From: Granulosicoccus sp045106475
GTDB taxonomy: Bacteria; Pseudomonadota; Gammaproteobacteria; Granulosicoccales; Granulosicoccaceae
NCBI GenBank assembly: GCA_045106475.1
Contig: JBGCEO010000069.1
Location: 1 to 64,000 of the forward strand
Direction of reading: 5' to 3'
Length of the DNA stretch: 64,000 bases
Shown: positions 8,885 to 17,579 of the stretch, piece by piece
How the letters are laid out: every line of letters starts with the position of its first letter
How positions within the stretch are numbered: position 1 is the stretch's first letter
The notes under the pieces: model-generated
Databases searched by the model: none
What the model was told of the DNA's origin: nothing
What the model saw: only the letters and a program-made list of their open reading frames with translations
Program-made: the position numbers and the translations under genes

Positions 8885-10774
8885 TCAACGTATTACACCC
8901 AGGCGCCAGAACATAAGTTTGATTTGTTCACGCAAGGTACGCGTATAAACCCACATAAATGCTCGCTTACCTGCATAGAGCTTCGCTACTCCTTCCATCC
9001 CTGCACGTAGGCGATTCGAGCGTTCTACCAGCAATGCCGGTACGTGAAACACATTGGCGTCCGGGCTGCCTACCGCAACAGGCAAGACTGAATCTACTGA
9101 TGCATGCCAGGTTTCGTTAGGCAGCGCGGCCATCCGAACCCTAACGTCCTGCCCTGTTTTAACCAGTCCGACATCGCGCTCATCTACCTCCAGAATAAGC
9201 TCGTATTCATCTGAGGAAGCAATCGTATACAAGGTATCCCCCTGCGCCACTGCTGCTCCCAGAGATTGACTGAGATCTCCACTTAGCACAACGCCATCAA
9301 AAGGCGCTCTGAGTTCACTTCGAGCAAGTTGATTCTCTATCGATGCGAGCTCTGCGGAAATTCTTGTGGCATCTGCGCGCAATGCCGCCAACTTGGGTTT
9401 GTCCCTGGTCGCCAAAGCTCTATCAAGCGCCTGCTGGTTTTTTCTGTTTTCACTACGCCATTTGTTGGCAGACAATTGCAACTCACGTGTATCCAGAGTA
9501 GCCAACAGCTGATCCTGTTTAACACTGTCTCCCGCTCGGGTATGAGATGTGGCGACAAAGCCAGTTTGAGGTGCAACTATGACCTGTTGATCTTTAGCTT
9601 GAATCACTGCCCTGGCGCTAACCCGATGCGGTACGGGAACAACAAACGTTGCCAGCAATGCAGCGCAAACCCCAATACGAAACCAATGTTTCAGGTTTAG
9701 CCGAAGATAAAGATCCGAACTACGCAATTGATTGCAGTAGCTAACCGTTCGATCAAACCAGCTTGATTCACGCTCAAGCAGCATGCAAAGCGTTCGGAGA
9801 ACAGGAGCTAGCAGTTGCTCGATAGCGTTCACCTGTATTGTTGTAAACGGCTGAGCTGTGGGCCGCTCCAGCAATATGACAAGCGAGATGCTCGACTCAA
9901 ATAACTTTTTTGCCTTGCTCAGCTTATTACGCTCATGCTGTTGAGGACCGGGAAAAGCCAACGACAATGAAGGACAACACCCCTGATCTTCAAACAAGGC
10001 TGCGTGCGCTGGTAGCAAGCCAAGCGCTTGATTCAGACTTGCTTCATCTGGAAAACAATGGCGGTTCGAGCCAGAAGCGCACTCCTTCATGGCTGCTTTG
10101 ATTTGAGCAGGCAGAAGACGTTTCTGATCGATATTGACTTGGTCAGAAAGGGCAAGCAATGAAAACCCTTTGTCACTTTTAGTAGATTTCGTATAGGCAA
10201 GCGATACCCGTTGACAGCCACATAAACGTTTGACGACGTTAACAATGGCAATCGCTACACTCTGCGCAGAACCATCTAAATCGATTGCATGCAGGACCGA
10301 CTCTGACAATGAATCCACCCCGGCCAGCTCAGAATCTGGATAGCTGGGAGATGATCGATCAAGCCAGGCACTGGCCCAACGACATAATCTAACGGTAGCC
10401 GCTCTTTGGGAGGTGCTCTGTTCTGGCCCCCTTAAAAGCAGTGCCCGGCTATGGCCATTCACACCCTGGTGGAGTGGAATCACCAGCAGACATTGCTCAA
10501 CGTCACTTGTATCAGTTTCGCCCAGACGGATATTCATTGCATTGTTCGACAAACAAGCCCGTCGTGCCGCTTGTTCAGCGAGATCAGGTGGTTCTGTGGA
10601 TTCGGGATAGGAATCGATGTTAGTTTCATTTTCAGAGTCAACTGAAAATTGCGCCACCCCTAGCCAAGTCCAGTCAACAAGAAGTTCGTTCATCCATGCC
10701 AACCATCCGACAACACCCTCTTGCACTGCTGCGGGCGTTGTACAGCCTGAACGGTCAAGGGCCTCTACGGACAT
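8885..10774 (-). CDS. HlyD-family adaptor with GAF-like cytoplasmic N-terminus (first gene of operon)
   Basis: This 629-residue protein has a large soluble N-terminal region (1-360), where about 150-335 is GAF-like (paired helices and strands around CQRVSLAYTK and SLSLAFPG). A single membrane segment follows (about 364-381), then a periplasmic HlyD part: biotinyl-lipoyl half-motif (VIVAPQTGFVATSHTRAGD, about 398-416), coiled coil, second half-motif (RAPFDGVVLSGDL) and beta-barrel. The start is ATG 10774 with a 346-bp non-coding region upstream, so it likely heads the operon. A cytoplasmic sensor-like domain on an adaptor is unusual and could gate export. The GAF assignment is by pattern only. 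Confidence 0.8.
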   Translation of the reverse strand: MSVEALDRSGCTTPAAVQEGVVGWLAWMNELLVDWTWLGVAQFSVDSENETNIDSYPESTEPPDLAEQAARRACLSNNAMNIRLGETDTSDVEQCLLVIPLHQGVNGHSRALLLRGPEQSTSQRAATVRLCRWASAWLDRSSPSYPDSELAGVDSLSESVLHAIDLDGSAQSVAIAIVNVVKRLCGCQRVSLAYTKSTKSDKGFSLLALSDQVNIDQKRLLPAQIKAAMKECASGSNRHCFPDEASLNQALGLLPAHAALFEDQGCCPSLSLAFPGPQQHERNKLSKAKKLFESSISLVILLERPTAQPFTTIQVNAIEQLLAPVLRTLCMLLERESSWFDRTVSYCNQLRSSDLYLRLNLKHWFRIGVCAALLATFVVPVPHRVSARAVIQAKDQQVIVAPQTGFVATSHTRAGDSVKQDQLLATLDTRELQLSANKWRSENRKNQQALDRALATRDKPKLAALRADATRISAELASIENQLARSELRAPFDGVVLSGDLSQSLGAAVAQGDTLYTIASSDEYELILEVDERDVGLVKTGQDVRVRMAALPNETWHASVDSVLPVAVGSPDANVFHVPALLVERSNRLRAGMEGVAKLYAGKRAFMWVYTRTLREQIKLMFWRLGVIR

Positions 10775-11120
10775 GGGTACGGGTCAATGGCAGGTTTAAT
10801 CAAAACACAGGCTGCAACTTACAGGCCAGCAGCGATGGTTCAGTCACTCACATGTAAAAGGACTCAAACTGCCCCAGTATGCTGGGGATGGCTGTAGTTC
10901 ACCATCGCCGAATTTGTTTAAGCAATTGATTTAAAAGACTTATTTATAAATTCGCTTTGCTGTCCCCAGGCAACTGGGGCAGTTTGATTGGGACTATGCC
11001 TGAGCAGGCGGTCGACGCTACAATGCAAGGCAGCGGCAACGAGAAATTCATGAACTCAACCATCCACTCACGGCAGTTGCATATTGGCGAATACTTGATG
11101 GCCCAGCCGATCAGCGGGCT
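10775..11120. promoter_or_regulatory. Divergent regulatory region with paired palindromes
   Basis: This 346-bp region between the adaptor operon and the FAD dehydrogenase gene holds a striking pair of palindromes (given separately) with an A/T-rich stretch between them (about 10910-10955) suited to promoters. A 42-codon open frame (10996-11124) reaches the dehydrogenase start. Promoter hexamers could not be assigned confidently. Confidence 0.5.
10865..10986. repeat. Inverted pair of 24-bp arms, each with a CCCCAG-N4-CTGGGG palindrome
   Basis: The arms are 10865-10888 and 10963-10986. One is the reverse complement of the other at 21 of 24 positions, and the mismatches fall in the central spacer. 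Each arm contains its own dyad: CCCCAGTATGCTGGGG (10872-10887) and CCCCAGGCAACTGGGG (10964-10979). The dyads are 92 bp apart. This looks like a double operator for a dimeric regulator controlling the divergent genes; a large cruciform or stem is the alternative. Confidence 0.75.
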
Positions 11121-11124
11121 ATGA
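10996..11124 (+). other. Possible short upstream ORF coupled to the FAD dehydrogenase
   Basis: An ATG at 10996 opens 42 codons ending in TGA at 11122-11124, which overlaps the downstream ATG as ATGA. A second in-frame ATG at 11050 would give 24 residues. The peptide shows no recognisable domain. It may be a leader peptide or a chance frame; no strong ribosome-binding site was seen. Confidence 0.25.
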
Positions 11125-12557
11125 GCACGACGTCACCCCCCATTTCAACAGAGCAGGCATTGCTGGACTCACTGGCTGCAATTGTCGGGCAGACAAACGT
11201 TCTGACCGGAAATTCGGTGAGTTCGCGAGCGACTCATTTTTGGGATTCCACTCCGTTAGTGGCAAAAGCCATTGTTCGACCTGCAGATACCAGAGAAACG
11301 GCAGCTGTGCTGAAAGTGTGTCACGAAGCCAGACAATCTGTCGTTACGCACGGCGGCCTGACAGGACTCGTAGACGGCAACCACAGCACCGAGTCAGACA
11401 TCGTGCTGTCATTAGAACGACAAAACAGAATCGAATCAATTGATCAAACCGGCCGCACCATCACCGTCCAGGCAGGAGCTGTGCTTGAAACCGTGCAGAC
11501 AGCCGCAAAGGATAAACAGCTGCAACTCGGATTAGATTTGGGTGCACGTGGATCTTGCACCATCGGAGGGAACCTCTCGACCAATGCTGGGGGATTCTCG
11601 GTGCTACGCTATGGTATGGCCAGAGAGCAGGTTCTCGGACTTGAGGTTGCATTAGCAGACGGCACTGTATTGTCCTCGATGAACAGAATGATGAAAAACA
11701 ATGCCGGCTATGACTTGAAACAGCTGTTTATTGGCAGCGAGGGCACACTAGGTGTCATAACCCGGGCCGTACTGCGACTCAGAGCAGCAACACCTGAAGT
11801 CCACACCGCGATTCTGGCGTTTGAGGACTTTACCAAGGTGACGCGTACCCTCACTCTACTCGACACTGCGTTCAACGGAACTCTGGACGCATTTGAAGTG
11901 ATATGGCAGCCCTTTTACAGGCTCAATACCAATCCTGATAATCCCCAGTGCACCCAAGCCCCGCTATCACGAGACTTCCCGGTCTATGCCATCGTGGAAT
12001 CGCGCAGCTCAAGCAATCAAGGCGCTGAAGCCACGTTTCAAAATGCACTGGAAAAAGGATTGGAAGAAGAACTATTTGTTGATGCAGCCATTGCTCAATC
12101 ACAAAAAGATAGAAGCAACATTTGGAGCGTGCGCGAGAACATTGATCTTGCGATGGAGTTTGATCCCTTGTTTGTCTATGACATCAGCTTACCGATTGCC
12201 GATATGGACGGCTATGTAAAAACTCTGTTAGCGTCGATGAAATCAATATGGCCTGCAGTCACAGTGTTTGTCTATGGACATCTGGCTGATGGCAATCTTC
12301 ATGTTCTCGTGTCACCGCCTAAAGATACCTCTTCAACAGATGAAAGCTTGGTAGAAAAGTGGCGAGCATTGAGCAATGAAGTGGTCTACAAACCGCTTCA
12401 AGAGCTGGGTGGGTCTATTTCTGCAGAACATGGTATCGGGCTTTCTAAGAAAGCCTACCTGCCCTTGTCAAGAACTCCTGAAGAGATAGAAATGATGCGG
12501 ATCTTAAAAAAGTCACTTGATCCTGCCAACGTTCTGAACCCCGGCAAGATCGTTTAA
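11121..12557 (+). CDS. FAD-binding oxidoreductase, GlcD / D-2-hydroxyacid dehydrogenase type
   Basis: This 478-residue protein has an FAD_binding_4 (PCMH) domain (about 45-215, including THGGLTGLVDGN and GGNLSTNAGG for FAD contacts) and an FAD-oxidase C domain (about 220-475) with the conserved histidines of YGHLADGNLH and AEHGIGLSKK. The family oxidises D-lactate, glycolate, D-2-hydroxyglutarate or similar 2-hydroxyacids to 2-oxoacids. Exact substrate cannot be read from sequence. It is followed by an AEC carrier, which could import or export the substrate. Confidence 0.9.
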   Translation: MSTTSPPISTEQALLDSLAAIVGQTNVLTGNSVSSRATHFWDSTPLVAKAIVRPADTRETAAVLKVCHEARQSVVTHGGLTGLVDGNHSTESDIVLSLERQNRIESIDQTGRTITVQAGAVLETVQTAAKDKQLQLGLDLGARGSCTIGGNLSTNAGGFSVLRYGMAREQVLGLEVALADGTVLSSMNRMMKNNAGYDLKQLFIGSEGTLGVITRAVLRLRAATPEVHTAILAFEDFTKVTRTLTLLDTAFNGTLDAFEVIWQPFYRLNTNPDNPQCTQAPLSRDFPVYAIVESRSSSNQGAEATFQNALEKGLEEELFVDAAIAQSQKDRSNIWSVRENIDLAMEFDPLFVYDISLPIADMDGYVKTLLASMKSIWPAVTVFVYGHLADGNLHVLVSPPKDTSSTDESLVEKWRALSNEVVYKPLQELGGSISAEHGIGLSKKAYLPLSRTPEEIEMMRILKKSLDPANVLNPGKIV

Positions 12558-12627
12558 GCTTTCCAAACTCTTTGCCCTTCCGCCACTCCATGCACATCAT
12601 TACCCCAATTTAAGGTCTAAATCCAAA

Positions 12628-13575
12628 ATGTTCGAGGTTGCAGCTCTGGTCTTACCGCTGTTTGGATTGATCCTTCTTGGCTATCTGGCAGGTAGGTTGA
12701 AGAAGATTCCCATTGAAGGGCTGGCATGGTTGAATTTCTTTTTACTCTACGTTTCATTGCCTGCACTTTTTTTTCAATTACTGGCAAAAACACCCGTAAC
12801 TCAATTTACTAATACTGCGTTTCTTATCAGCACCACGCTGGGTACGTTTCTTATATTTGCACTGTGCTTTTTTATTGCCCGAGTGCTTCGCCGAGCAGAT
12901 ACTCGCACTGCGACTATTCAAGGCTTTGCCGGCGCTTACGGCAACATCGGCTATATGGGGCCACCCTTGGCAATCGCAGCATTTGGTCCCGAGGCAGGCG
13001 TGCCAGTTGCGTTGATTTTTTGTTTGGACAACGCGATGCACTTTACTTTAGCTCCAACCTTGATGGCAATGGGCGATAAGCGGCAGCAACGAATCTCAGC
13101 CGTTATTGGTGAGATACTAAAAAAAATTCTTACCCACCCTTTCATCCTGGCAACCATAGCCGGCATAAGTGCAGCGTGGTTCAATTTTCAAGCAGCTGCA
13201 CCGCTTGATACATTATTGTCGTCCTTATCAGCTGCGGCGGCCCCCTGTGCACTCTTTGCGATGGGCGTGACTACCGCCTTACGCCCGCTGAAACAGGTTC
13301 CAGTTGAACTCGGCTATCTGGTACCCATAAAACTGCTCATTCACCCATTGCTAATATTTCTATTACTCAACCAGATAGAAGGGCTCGACCCCACCTGGAT
13401 TCATGCGGCAGTTTTGCTGGCAGCTTTACCCAGTGCAACAAACGTGTACGTGATCGCTCAGCAATATGGTGTCTGGCAAGAGAGAGCATCAAGCGCTGTC
13501 GTCATTTCAACGGTATTCTCGATTATCACCGTAACCCTCTATCTTTACCTGGCAAAGCATCAGCTTCTGTTATGA
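12628..13575 (+). CDS. AEC (auxin efflux carrier) family transporter
   Basis: This 315-residue membrane protein has about ten hydrophobic segments from the first residues to the end and the AEC/PIN-like pattern (GLILLGYLAGRLKKIP at the start, QGFAGAYGNIGYMGPPL in the middle, AALPSATNVYVIAQQYG near the end). Bacterial members carry malonate, malate or other carboxylates. It lies 70 bp after the FAD dehydrogenase on the same strand, so a shared 2-hydroxyacid pathway is plausible. Its 3' end overlaps the convergent MFS gene by six bases. Confidence 0.88.
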   Translation: MFEVAALVLPLFGLILLGYLAGRLKKIPIEGLAWLNFFLLYVSLPALFFQLLAKTPVTQFTNTAFLISTTLGTFLIFALCFFIARVLRRADTRTATIQGFAGAYGNIGYMGPPLAIAAFGPEAGVPVALIFCLDNAMHFTLAPTLMAMGDKRQQRISAVIGEILKKILTHPFILATIAGISAAWFNFQAAAPLDTLLSSLSAAAAPCALFAMGVTTALRPLKQVPVELGYLVPIKLLIHPLLIFLLLNQIEGLDPTWIHAAVLLAALPSATNVYVIAQQYGVWQERASSAVVISTVFSIITVTLYLYLAKHQLLL

Positions 13576-14805
13576 CGCAGGCAATTGCAGCCTTATTTTT
13601 AGCAGCCGCGAAACCGGAAACAACACCAGCATAGTGATAAAACAATAGGCACTCATCACCAATAACTGAAGTTCAAAGCCCAACTGCCTGTCGATTAGCC
13701 AGCCAGTGAGACCGGGGCCCAGTGCCGAGGCAAACACCATAGCGGCAGATACCATTGAACGAACGGCCCCTAAGTGTCTGGTACCGTAGATTTCCGGCCA
13801 GATTGCACCAAAAACAGAGCTGGATACACCGTATGAACAACCCAGAAGACACATGAAAATCGACATGGTCATCGGGTGTTGGGCATAAGACAAGACAATG
13901 CAGCCAATACCGAGTGGGAATAAAAAGAATGGCAGCAATACACGCGCACTGTGCCGGTCGATCAACTGCCCGGTGAGCAATCCGACGCAAACCGAGCTGA
14001 CAGACATGACTGCAAAGGAGCTTGCGATTACCGCCGATGGCCAATCCTTTAGCGCGCTTAGATGTACCTGATGAAAAAACACCGATGTACCGATAAAGGC
14101 GGGTGCCATTACTCCGGTGCACACGGCCCAGAAAGGCGCATCTCTAAGTACTTCTGAACGAGTCCACTGCCGACCGCTTTCGAAATTGTCACGATCCTTC
14201 TTTGTGGGCTCTCTGGGCACACGCAGGCACCAGATGCACACAGGAAGTGCGACTAACACTAAGACTAGTGCAGCAATCAACCAGACGGTTCTCCAGTGTG
14301 CATAAGCGAGCAATCCGACAATCAGAAGCGGCAGGAGACCCTCACCCAACTGATGACCTGTAGTTGCAATGGATACCGCTCGCCCTCGCTCCGCGACAAA
14401 CCAGCGTCCCATCGCAACCATGGAGGTATGTGTCATCATTCCCTGTCCGAACAGGCGCAGCAGGTAAATGGCCAAGAGCAGCGCCGGCAAAGCCTGCGCC
14501 CAGGCCATTGTCAGCGCAGCGCCTGCCAGCATGACGATCACCATACTGGCAACAGTAACCACCCTGGCCTGGTCCAATACCCGGCCAATCCCTACCAGAG
14601 TGACCGCGCTAGCAAGCGTCGCCAACATGTAAATAAAACCGAAACCGCCGTGGCTCAGATCAAATTCAGCACGAATCTGCCCCGCGAAAGTACCAATAAA
14701 GAAGGTTTGGCCGACGCTGGAAAAGAATGTGAGCAACACTCCGCCACACAACCAACGCGCATTTGCCCTCAAAAAGTGACCAATTGTCAGGATTTGGTCA
14801 CGCAT
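13570..14805 (-). CDS. MFS transporter
   Basis: This 411-residue protein has about twelve hydrophobic segments in two halves, with a central hydrophilic loop (REPTKKDRDNFESGRQW, about 198-214). The pattern fits the major facilitator superfamily, near the oxalate/formate antiporter-like and monocarboxylate groups (RLFGQGMMTHTSMVAMGRWF). Substrate unknown. The start is ATG 14805; it is divergent from the coiled-coil/aldolase region and convergent with the AEC gene. Confidence 0.88.
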   Translation of the reverse strand: MRDQILTIGHFLRANARWLCGGVLLTFFSSVGQTFFIGTFAGQIRAEFDLSHGGFGFIYMLATLASAVTLVGIGRVLDQARVVTVASMVIVMLAGAALTMAWAQALPALLLAIYLLRLFGQGMMTHTSMVAMGRWFVAERGRAVSIATTGHQLGEGLLPLLIVGLLAYAHWRTVWLIAALVLVLVALPVCIWCLRVPREPTKKDRDNFESGRQWTRSEVLRDAPFWAVCTGVMAPAFIGTSVFFHQVHLSALKDWPSAVIASSFAVMSVSSVCVGLLTGQLIDRHSARVLLPFFLFPLGIGCIVLSYAQHPMTMSIFMCLLGCSYGVSSSVFGAIWPEIYGTRHLGAVRSMVSAAMVFASALGPGLTGWLIDRQLGFELQLLVMSAYCFITMLVLFPVSRLLKIRLQLPAS

Positions 14806-14854
14806 TACTACTCTTCGGCGTCATAGTACTGATAGATGGGTTAAAAGAAGGTAT

Positions 14855-14874
14855 ACTTGGGAGTTGTACCAAGT
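14855..14874. promoter_or_regulatory. Small inverted repeat between the MFS and coiled-coil genes
   Basis: ACTTGG and CCAAGT (14855-14860 and 14869-14874) form a perfect 6-bp dyad with an 8-base spacer, 50 bp upstream of the MFS start. It could be an operator for either divergent gene. Nothing else recognisable was seen in the 222-bp spacer. Confidence 0.25.
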
Positions 14875-15027
14875 AGTAAACGCCTAACTTAAGCGGTAAC
14901 GGGATATGGGCCACGGCAGCGATGCCACTATGCACATCAACTCGATGAACAATGGTAATACCTTTTTACGCTTTCATCGCAAAGCAGTGGTAATCCAACT
15001 CCCAACAAGCAAGACCAACAAAAGCAT

Positions 15028-15843
15028 TTGATGCCACCTCGTCGAGAGACAGGAGGCTTCACTATTTTTCGTTCAAGAGATAATTACGTGAGTCAAGCCG
15101 ACAGCGAACAGCAACTGAGAATTTGGAAAGACCTGGCCATCAGCAAGCAAGTGCTGATGAACGAAGCCGCATCAGCGTTAAAGCTGAAAGACGACTTCAC
15201 AGCCGACGACCTACGAGCAGCACTCGATCTCGCTATCAAGCGTGCCCGAGATGCCGATACCGACATGACAGATTCCCGCAATCGAGCCTCGGAAGAGATC
15301 GGTCTCATGCAGGCGGAAGTCAAAAAAATCATCAAATCACGAACAGACGCGGAAGCTCAACGTGATGAGGCCATTGCTAAAAAAGAAATGGCAGAAAACG
15401 CCCTGACAACGGGCCGAAAAGACAACGCAGAAGCTCTTAAAAAAGCTAAGCGACTCGTTGAAGAAAAACAGCGGGAACTCAAGGCGATTAACACTGCTCT
15501 GGCCGATACGCCGGATAACATTGTCAAAAAGCTTAAGACACTCAAAAAACAGAAACTTGACGAAGCTACAGCGCGTAAAAATGCTGAAGATGCTAATCGC
15601 AAACTGAAAAAAGAGAACAAAGAGCAGAAAGAAGAGCTCGACACCTTGACAGAACTCAAGGAGCAAGCAGCCAGCCTGCTGGCGGCCTACCGTGACTTGC
15701 GAACCTGGGCAGACGAAAGCGAAGCGAAAATTGAAGATGGCGAGCCTGCACCAAAGGTTGACGCTAAGCTGCTATCAGACATTGAAACAACGACAGCTGG
15801 TGCCGACGAAGTCGAAGAAACTCGCGAAGCAGCTACGGCCTAA
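15028..15843 (+). CDS. Lys/Glu/Ala-rich coiled-coil protein of unknown function
   Basis: This 271-residue protein is almost wholly charged helix: heptad-like coiled coil runs from about residue 85 to 225, rich in Lys, Glu, Ala and Asp, with an acidic C-terminal tail (TTTAGADEVEETREAATA). There is no signal peptide, membrane segment or known domain. Start is uncertain: ATG 15028 lacks a good ribosome-binding site, and a GTG at 15088 preceded by AAGAGA would give 251 residues. It is on the same strand as the aldolase gene but separated from it by about 80 bp. No function is proposed. Confidence 0.72.
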   Translation: MMPPRRETGGFTIFRSRDNYVSQADSEQQLRIWKDLAISKQVLMNEAASALKLKDDFTADDLRAALDLAIKRARDADTDMTDSRNRASEEIGLMQAEVKKIIKSRTDAEAQRDEAIAKKEMAENALTTGRKDNAEALKKAKRLVEEKQRELKAINTALADTPDNIVKKLKTLKKQKLDEATARKNAEDANRKLKKENKEQKEELDTLTELKEQAASLLAAYRDLRTWADESEAKIEDGEPAPKVDAKLLSDIETTTAGADEVEETREAATA

Positions 15844-15925
15844 TCCAAAAGCTGCAGGACTGCTACCCACAAAAATGTCAGCGTCGGTATGATGAAGTAC
15901 TTTCATACCGACGTTGATAGGGTTT

Positions 15926-16735
15926 ATGCCAACTACTGACACAGCAGTCGCCCATAAAAAAGTAACTCAGCCCGGCCAGAGTGTTCACTATGAACTGGCC
16001 CAACAGAACCGAGAGGATCTGGCGCTGGCTTTTCGCCTCGCAGAAAAATTTGGCTTTCACGAAGGCATCTGCAACCATTTCTCTCTGCGTCTCGACACCC
16101 CCGAAGAGCTCTATCTGATCAACCCCTACGGGATACACTGGTCACAAATGGAGCCAGATTCGCTGCTGTTGATAGATGGCGAAGGCAACATTCTCGCAGG
16201 CTCTGGATTCGTGGAAGATACTGCGCGTTTTATACACGTTGCCGGGCACCGGGCCAATCCTCGTCATAAGGCCTTGCTGCATACCCACATGCCCTATGCA
16301 ACGACCCTGACGATGCTCGAAGGCTCGTCCTCCCAGTTGAGTATGGCTCACCAGACCGCAGTGCGTTTCTTTGAGCGAATAGCCTATCAAACAGAGTTTG
16401 GCGGCCTGGCTTTAGATGAGCAGGAAGGCCAGAGAATTGCGCAACAGGCAAGCAGCTCCCCCAACGCCGATGTGTTCTTTCTCGCTAACCATGGCGTTGT
16501 GGTCGGTGCACCGGATATCGCTACTGCCTTTGATGATTTGTACTATTTGGAGCGTGCCTGCCGTCAACAAGTGTTGGCATTACAAACAGGGGCACCGTTA
16601 AAACTAATTCCAGAGGCTATCGTTAAACATACAGCCGAGCAAAGTAATGAGCAATTAGAACACTTTGCACAACAACACTTTCGTGCCTTAGCTCAGGTGT
16701 TGAGAACCAACCCAAATCACATATTCACGTTTTAA
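15926..16735 (+). CDS. Class II aldolase/adducin family protein
   Basis: This 269-residue protein has the zinc-binding pattern of the class II aldolase fold: the start of the domain GFHEGICNHFSLRL, the LLHTHMPYATTL histidines (about 115) and FLANHGVVVG (about 187). The family includes sugar-phosphate aldolases, and also decarboxylases and dehydratases of unclear substrate. ATG 15926 was preferred to a TTG 12 bases upstream because GATAGGG precedes it. It sits 19 bp before pxpB, so it probably belongs to the 5-oxoproline operon, although it is not a known part of that pathway. Confidence 0.88.
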   Translation: MPTTDTAVAHKKVTQPGQSVHYELAQQNREDLALAFRLAEKFGFHEGICNHFSLRLDTPEELYLINPYGIHWSQMEPDSLLLIDGEGNILAGSGFVEDTARFIHVAGHRANPRHKALLHTHMPYATTLTMLEGSSSQLSMAHQTAVRFFERIAYQTEFGGLALDEQEGQRIAQQASSSPNADVFFLANHGVVVGAPDIATAFDDLYYLERACRQQVLALQTGAPLKLIPEAIVKHTAEQSNEQLEHFAQQHFRALAQVLRTNPNHIFTF

Positions 16736-16754
16736 TGAAAAGCAATTTCATTCA

Positions 16755-17531
16755 ATGAACACAGCGGTCTCCTGGACACACCACTACGCTGGCGATCGAG
16801 CATTGGTATTAGAGTTCGGTCAAGAGATCAACAGCGTTATTGTTGATCAGATTGTAGCACTTGATCGTTTGGTTGCATCGGAGCGCAGTAGTGGCAGGCT
16901 CACAGGTATTACCGAAACCATACCCACCTTCAGATCACTGGCAATCATGTACGATCCGCTACTGGTTCATCCAGAAGAGCTGTTGGAAGAACTTCGCTTA
17001 CTCAATCATCTGCCCGATACAGGTTCACTGCGCCAGGGCAAGCAGTGGCTCCTACCGGTCAAGTATGGTGGAAACGCAGGACCGGATCTGGCAGAGGTGG
17101 CGCAACTAACTGATCTCGACGAACAACAGGTCATTCAGCTTCACGAAGATTGTCAGTTTACGGTCTATATGTTGGGCTTCCTACCCGGCTTTGCGTTTCT
17201 CGGGGATACCCCCAAAGCCCTGCATTTACCTCGGCGTAAGGAGCCGCGTTTGCGCGTACCGGCAGGCAGCGTCGCTATTGCCTTGCAGCTGACAGGCGTT
17301 TATCCCTGGGATAGCCCTGGAGGCTGGCATATCCTGGGTAATTGCCCGGTTCCGCTGTTTGATGCAGAGCTTGATCCACCGGCGCTATTAAAGGCCGGCG
17401 ATTTGGTGTCGTTCAAAGCTGTTGATGATGAGGCGCATCGGGCGCTGGAGGAACAAGTAGCAACGGGTGACTTTGATCGAAATTCTCTCCAGCAAGCATC
17501 AACAGAAGGGTCTGCGCAGCATGCCAACTAG
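16755..17531 (+). CDS. pxpB: 5-oxoprolinase subunit B
   Basis: This 258-residue protein matches the KipI/PxpB family, with the conserved VYMLGFLPGFAFLGD, LPRRKEPRLRVPAGSVAIA and YPWDSPGGWHILG motifs. With PxpA and PxpC it forms the ATP-dependent enzyme that opens 5-oxo-L-proline (pyroglutamate) to L-glutamate in the cytoplasm. The order aldolase-pxpB-pxpC-pxpA on one strand makes the assignment firm. Confidence 0.94.
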   Translation: MNTAVSWTHHYAGDRALVLEFGQEINSVIVDQIVALDRLVASERSSGRLTGITETIPTFRSLAIMYDPLLVHPEELLEELRLLNHLPDTGSLRQGKQWLLPVKYGGNAGPDLAEVAQLTDLDEQQVIQLHEDCQFTVYMLGFLPGFAFLGDTPKALHLPRRKEPRLRVPAGSVAIALQLTGVYPWDSPGGWHILGNCPVPLFDAELDPPALLKAGDLVSFKAVDDEAHRALEEQVATGDFDRNSLQQASTEGSAQHAN

Positions 17532-17579
17532 CATGCGCAGACAGATCAATCAGTTCAGACTACAACGCGATAAAGCGCT

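Noticed and set aside
14296..14826. 176-codon plus-strand frame opposite the MFS gene
   Set aside because: It is antisense to a clear twelve-span transporter, has no domain pattern and is rich in Gln/His/Cys typical of a shadow frame.
15337..15666. Minus-strand frames rich in Phe/Ser/Leu opposite the coiled-coil gene
   Set aside because: They are the reverse reading of Lys/Glu-rich codons (AAA, GAA), which gives Phe and Ser, and show no other gene sign.
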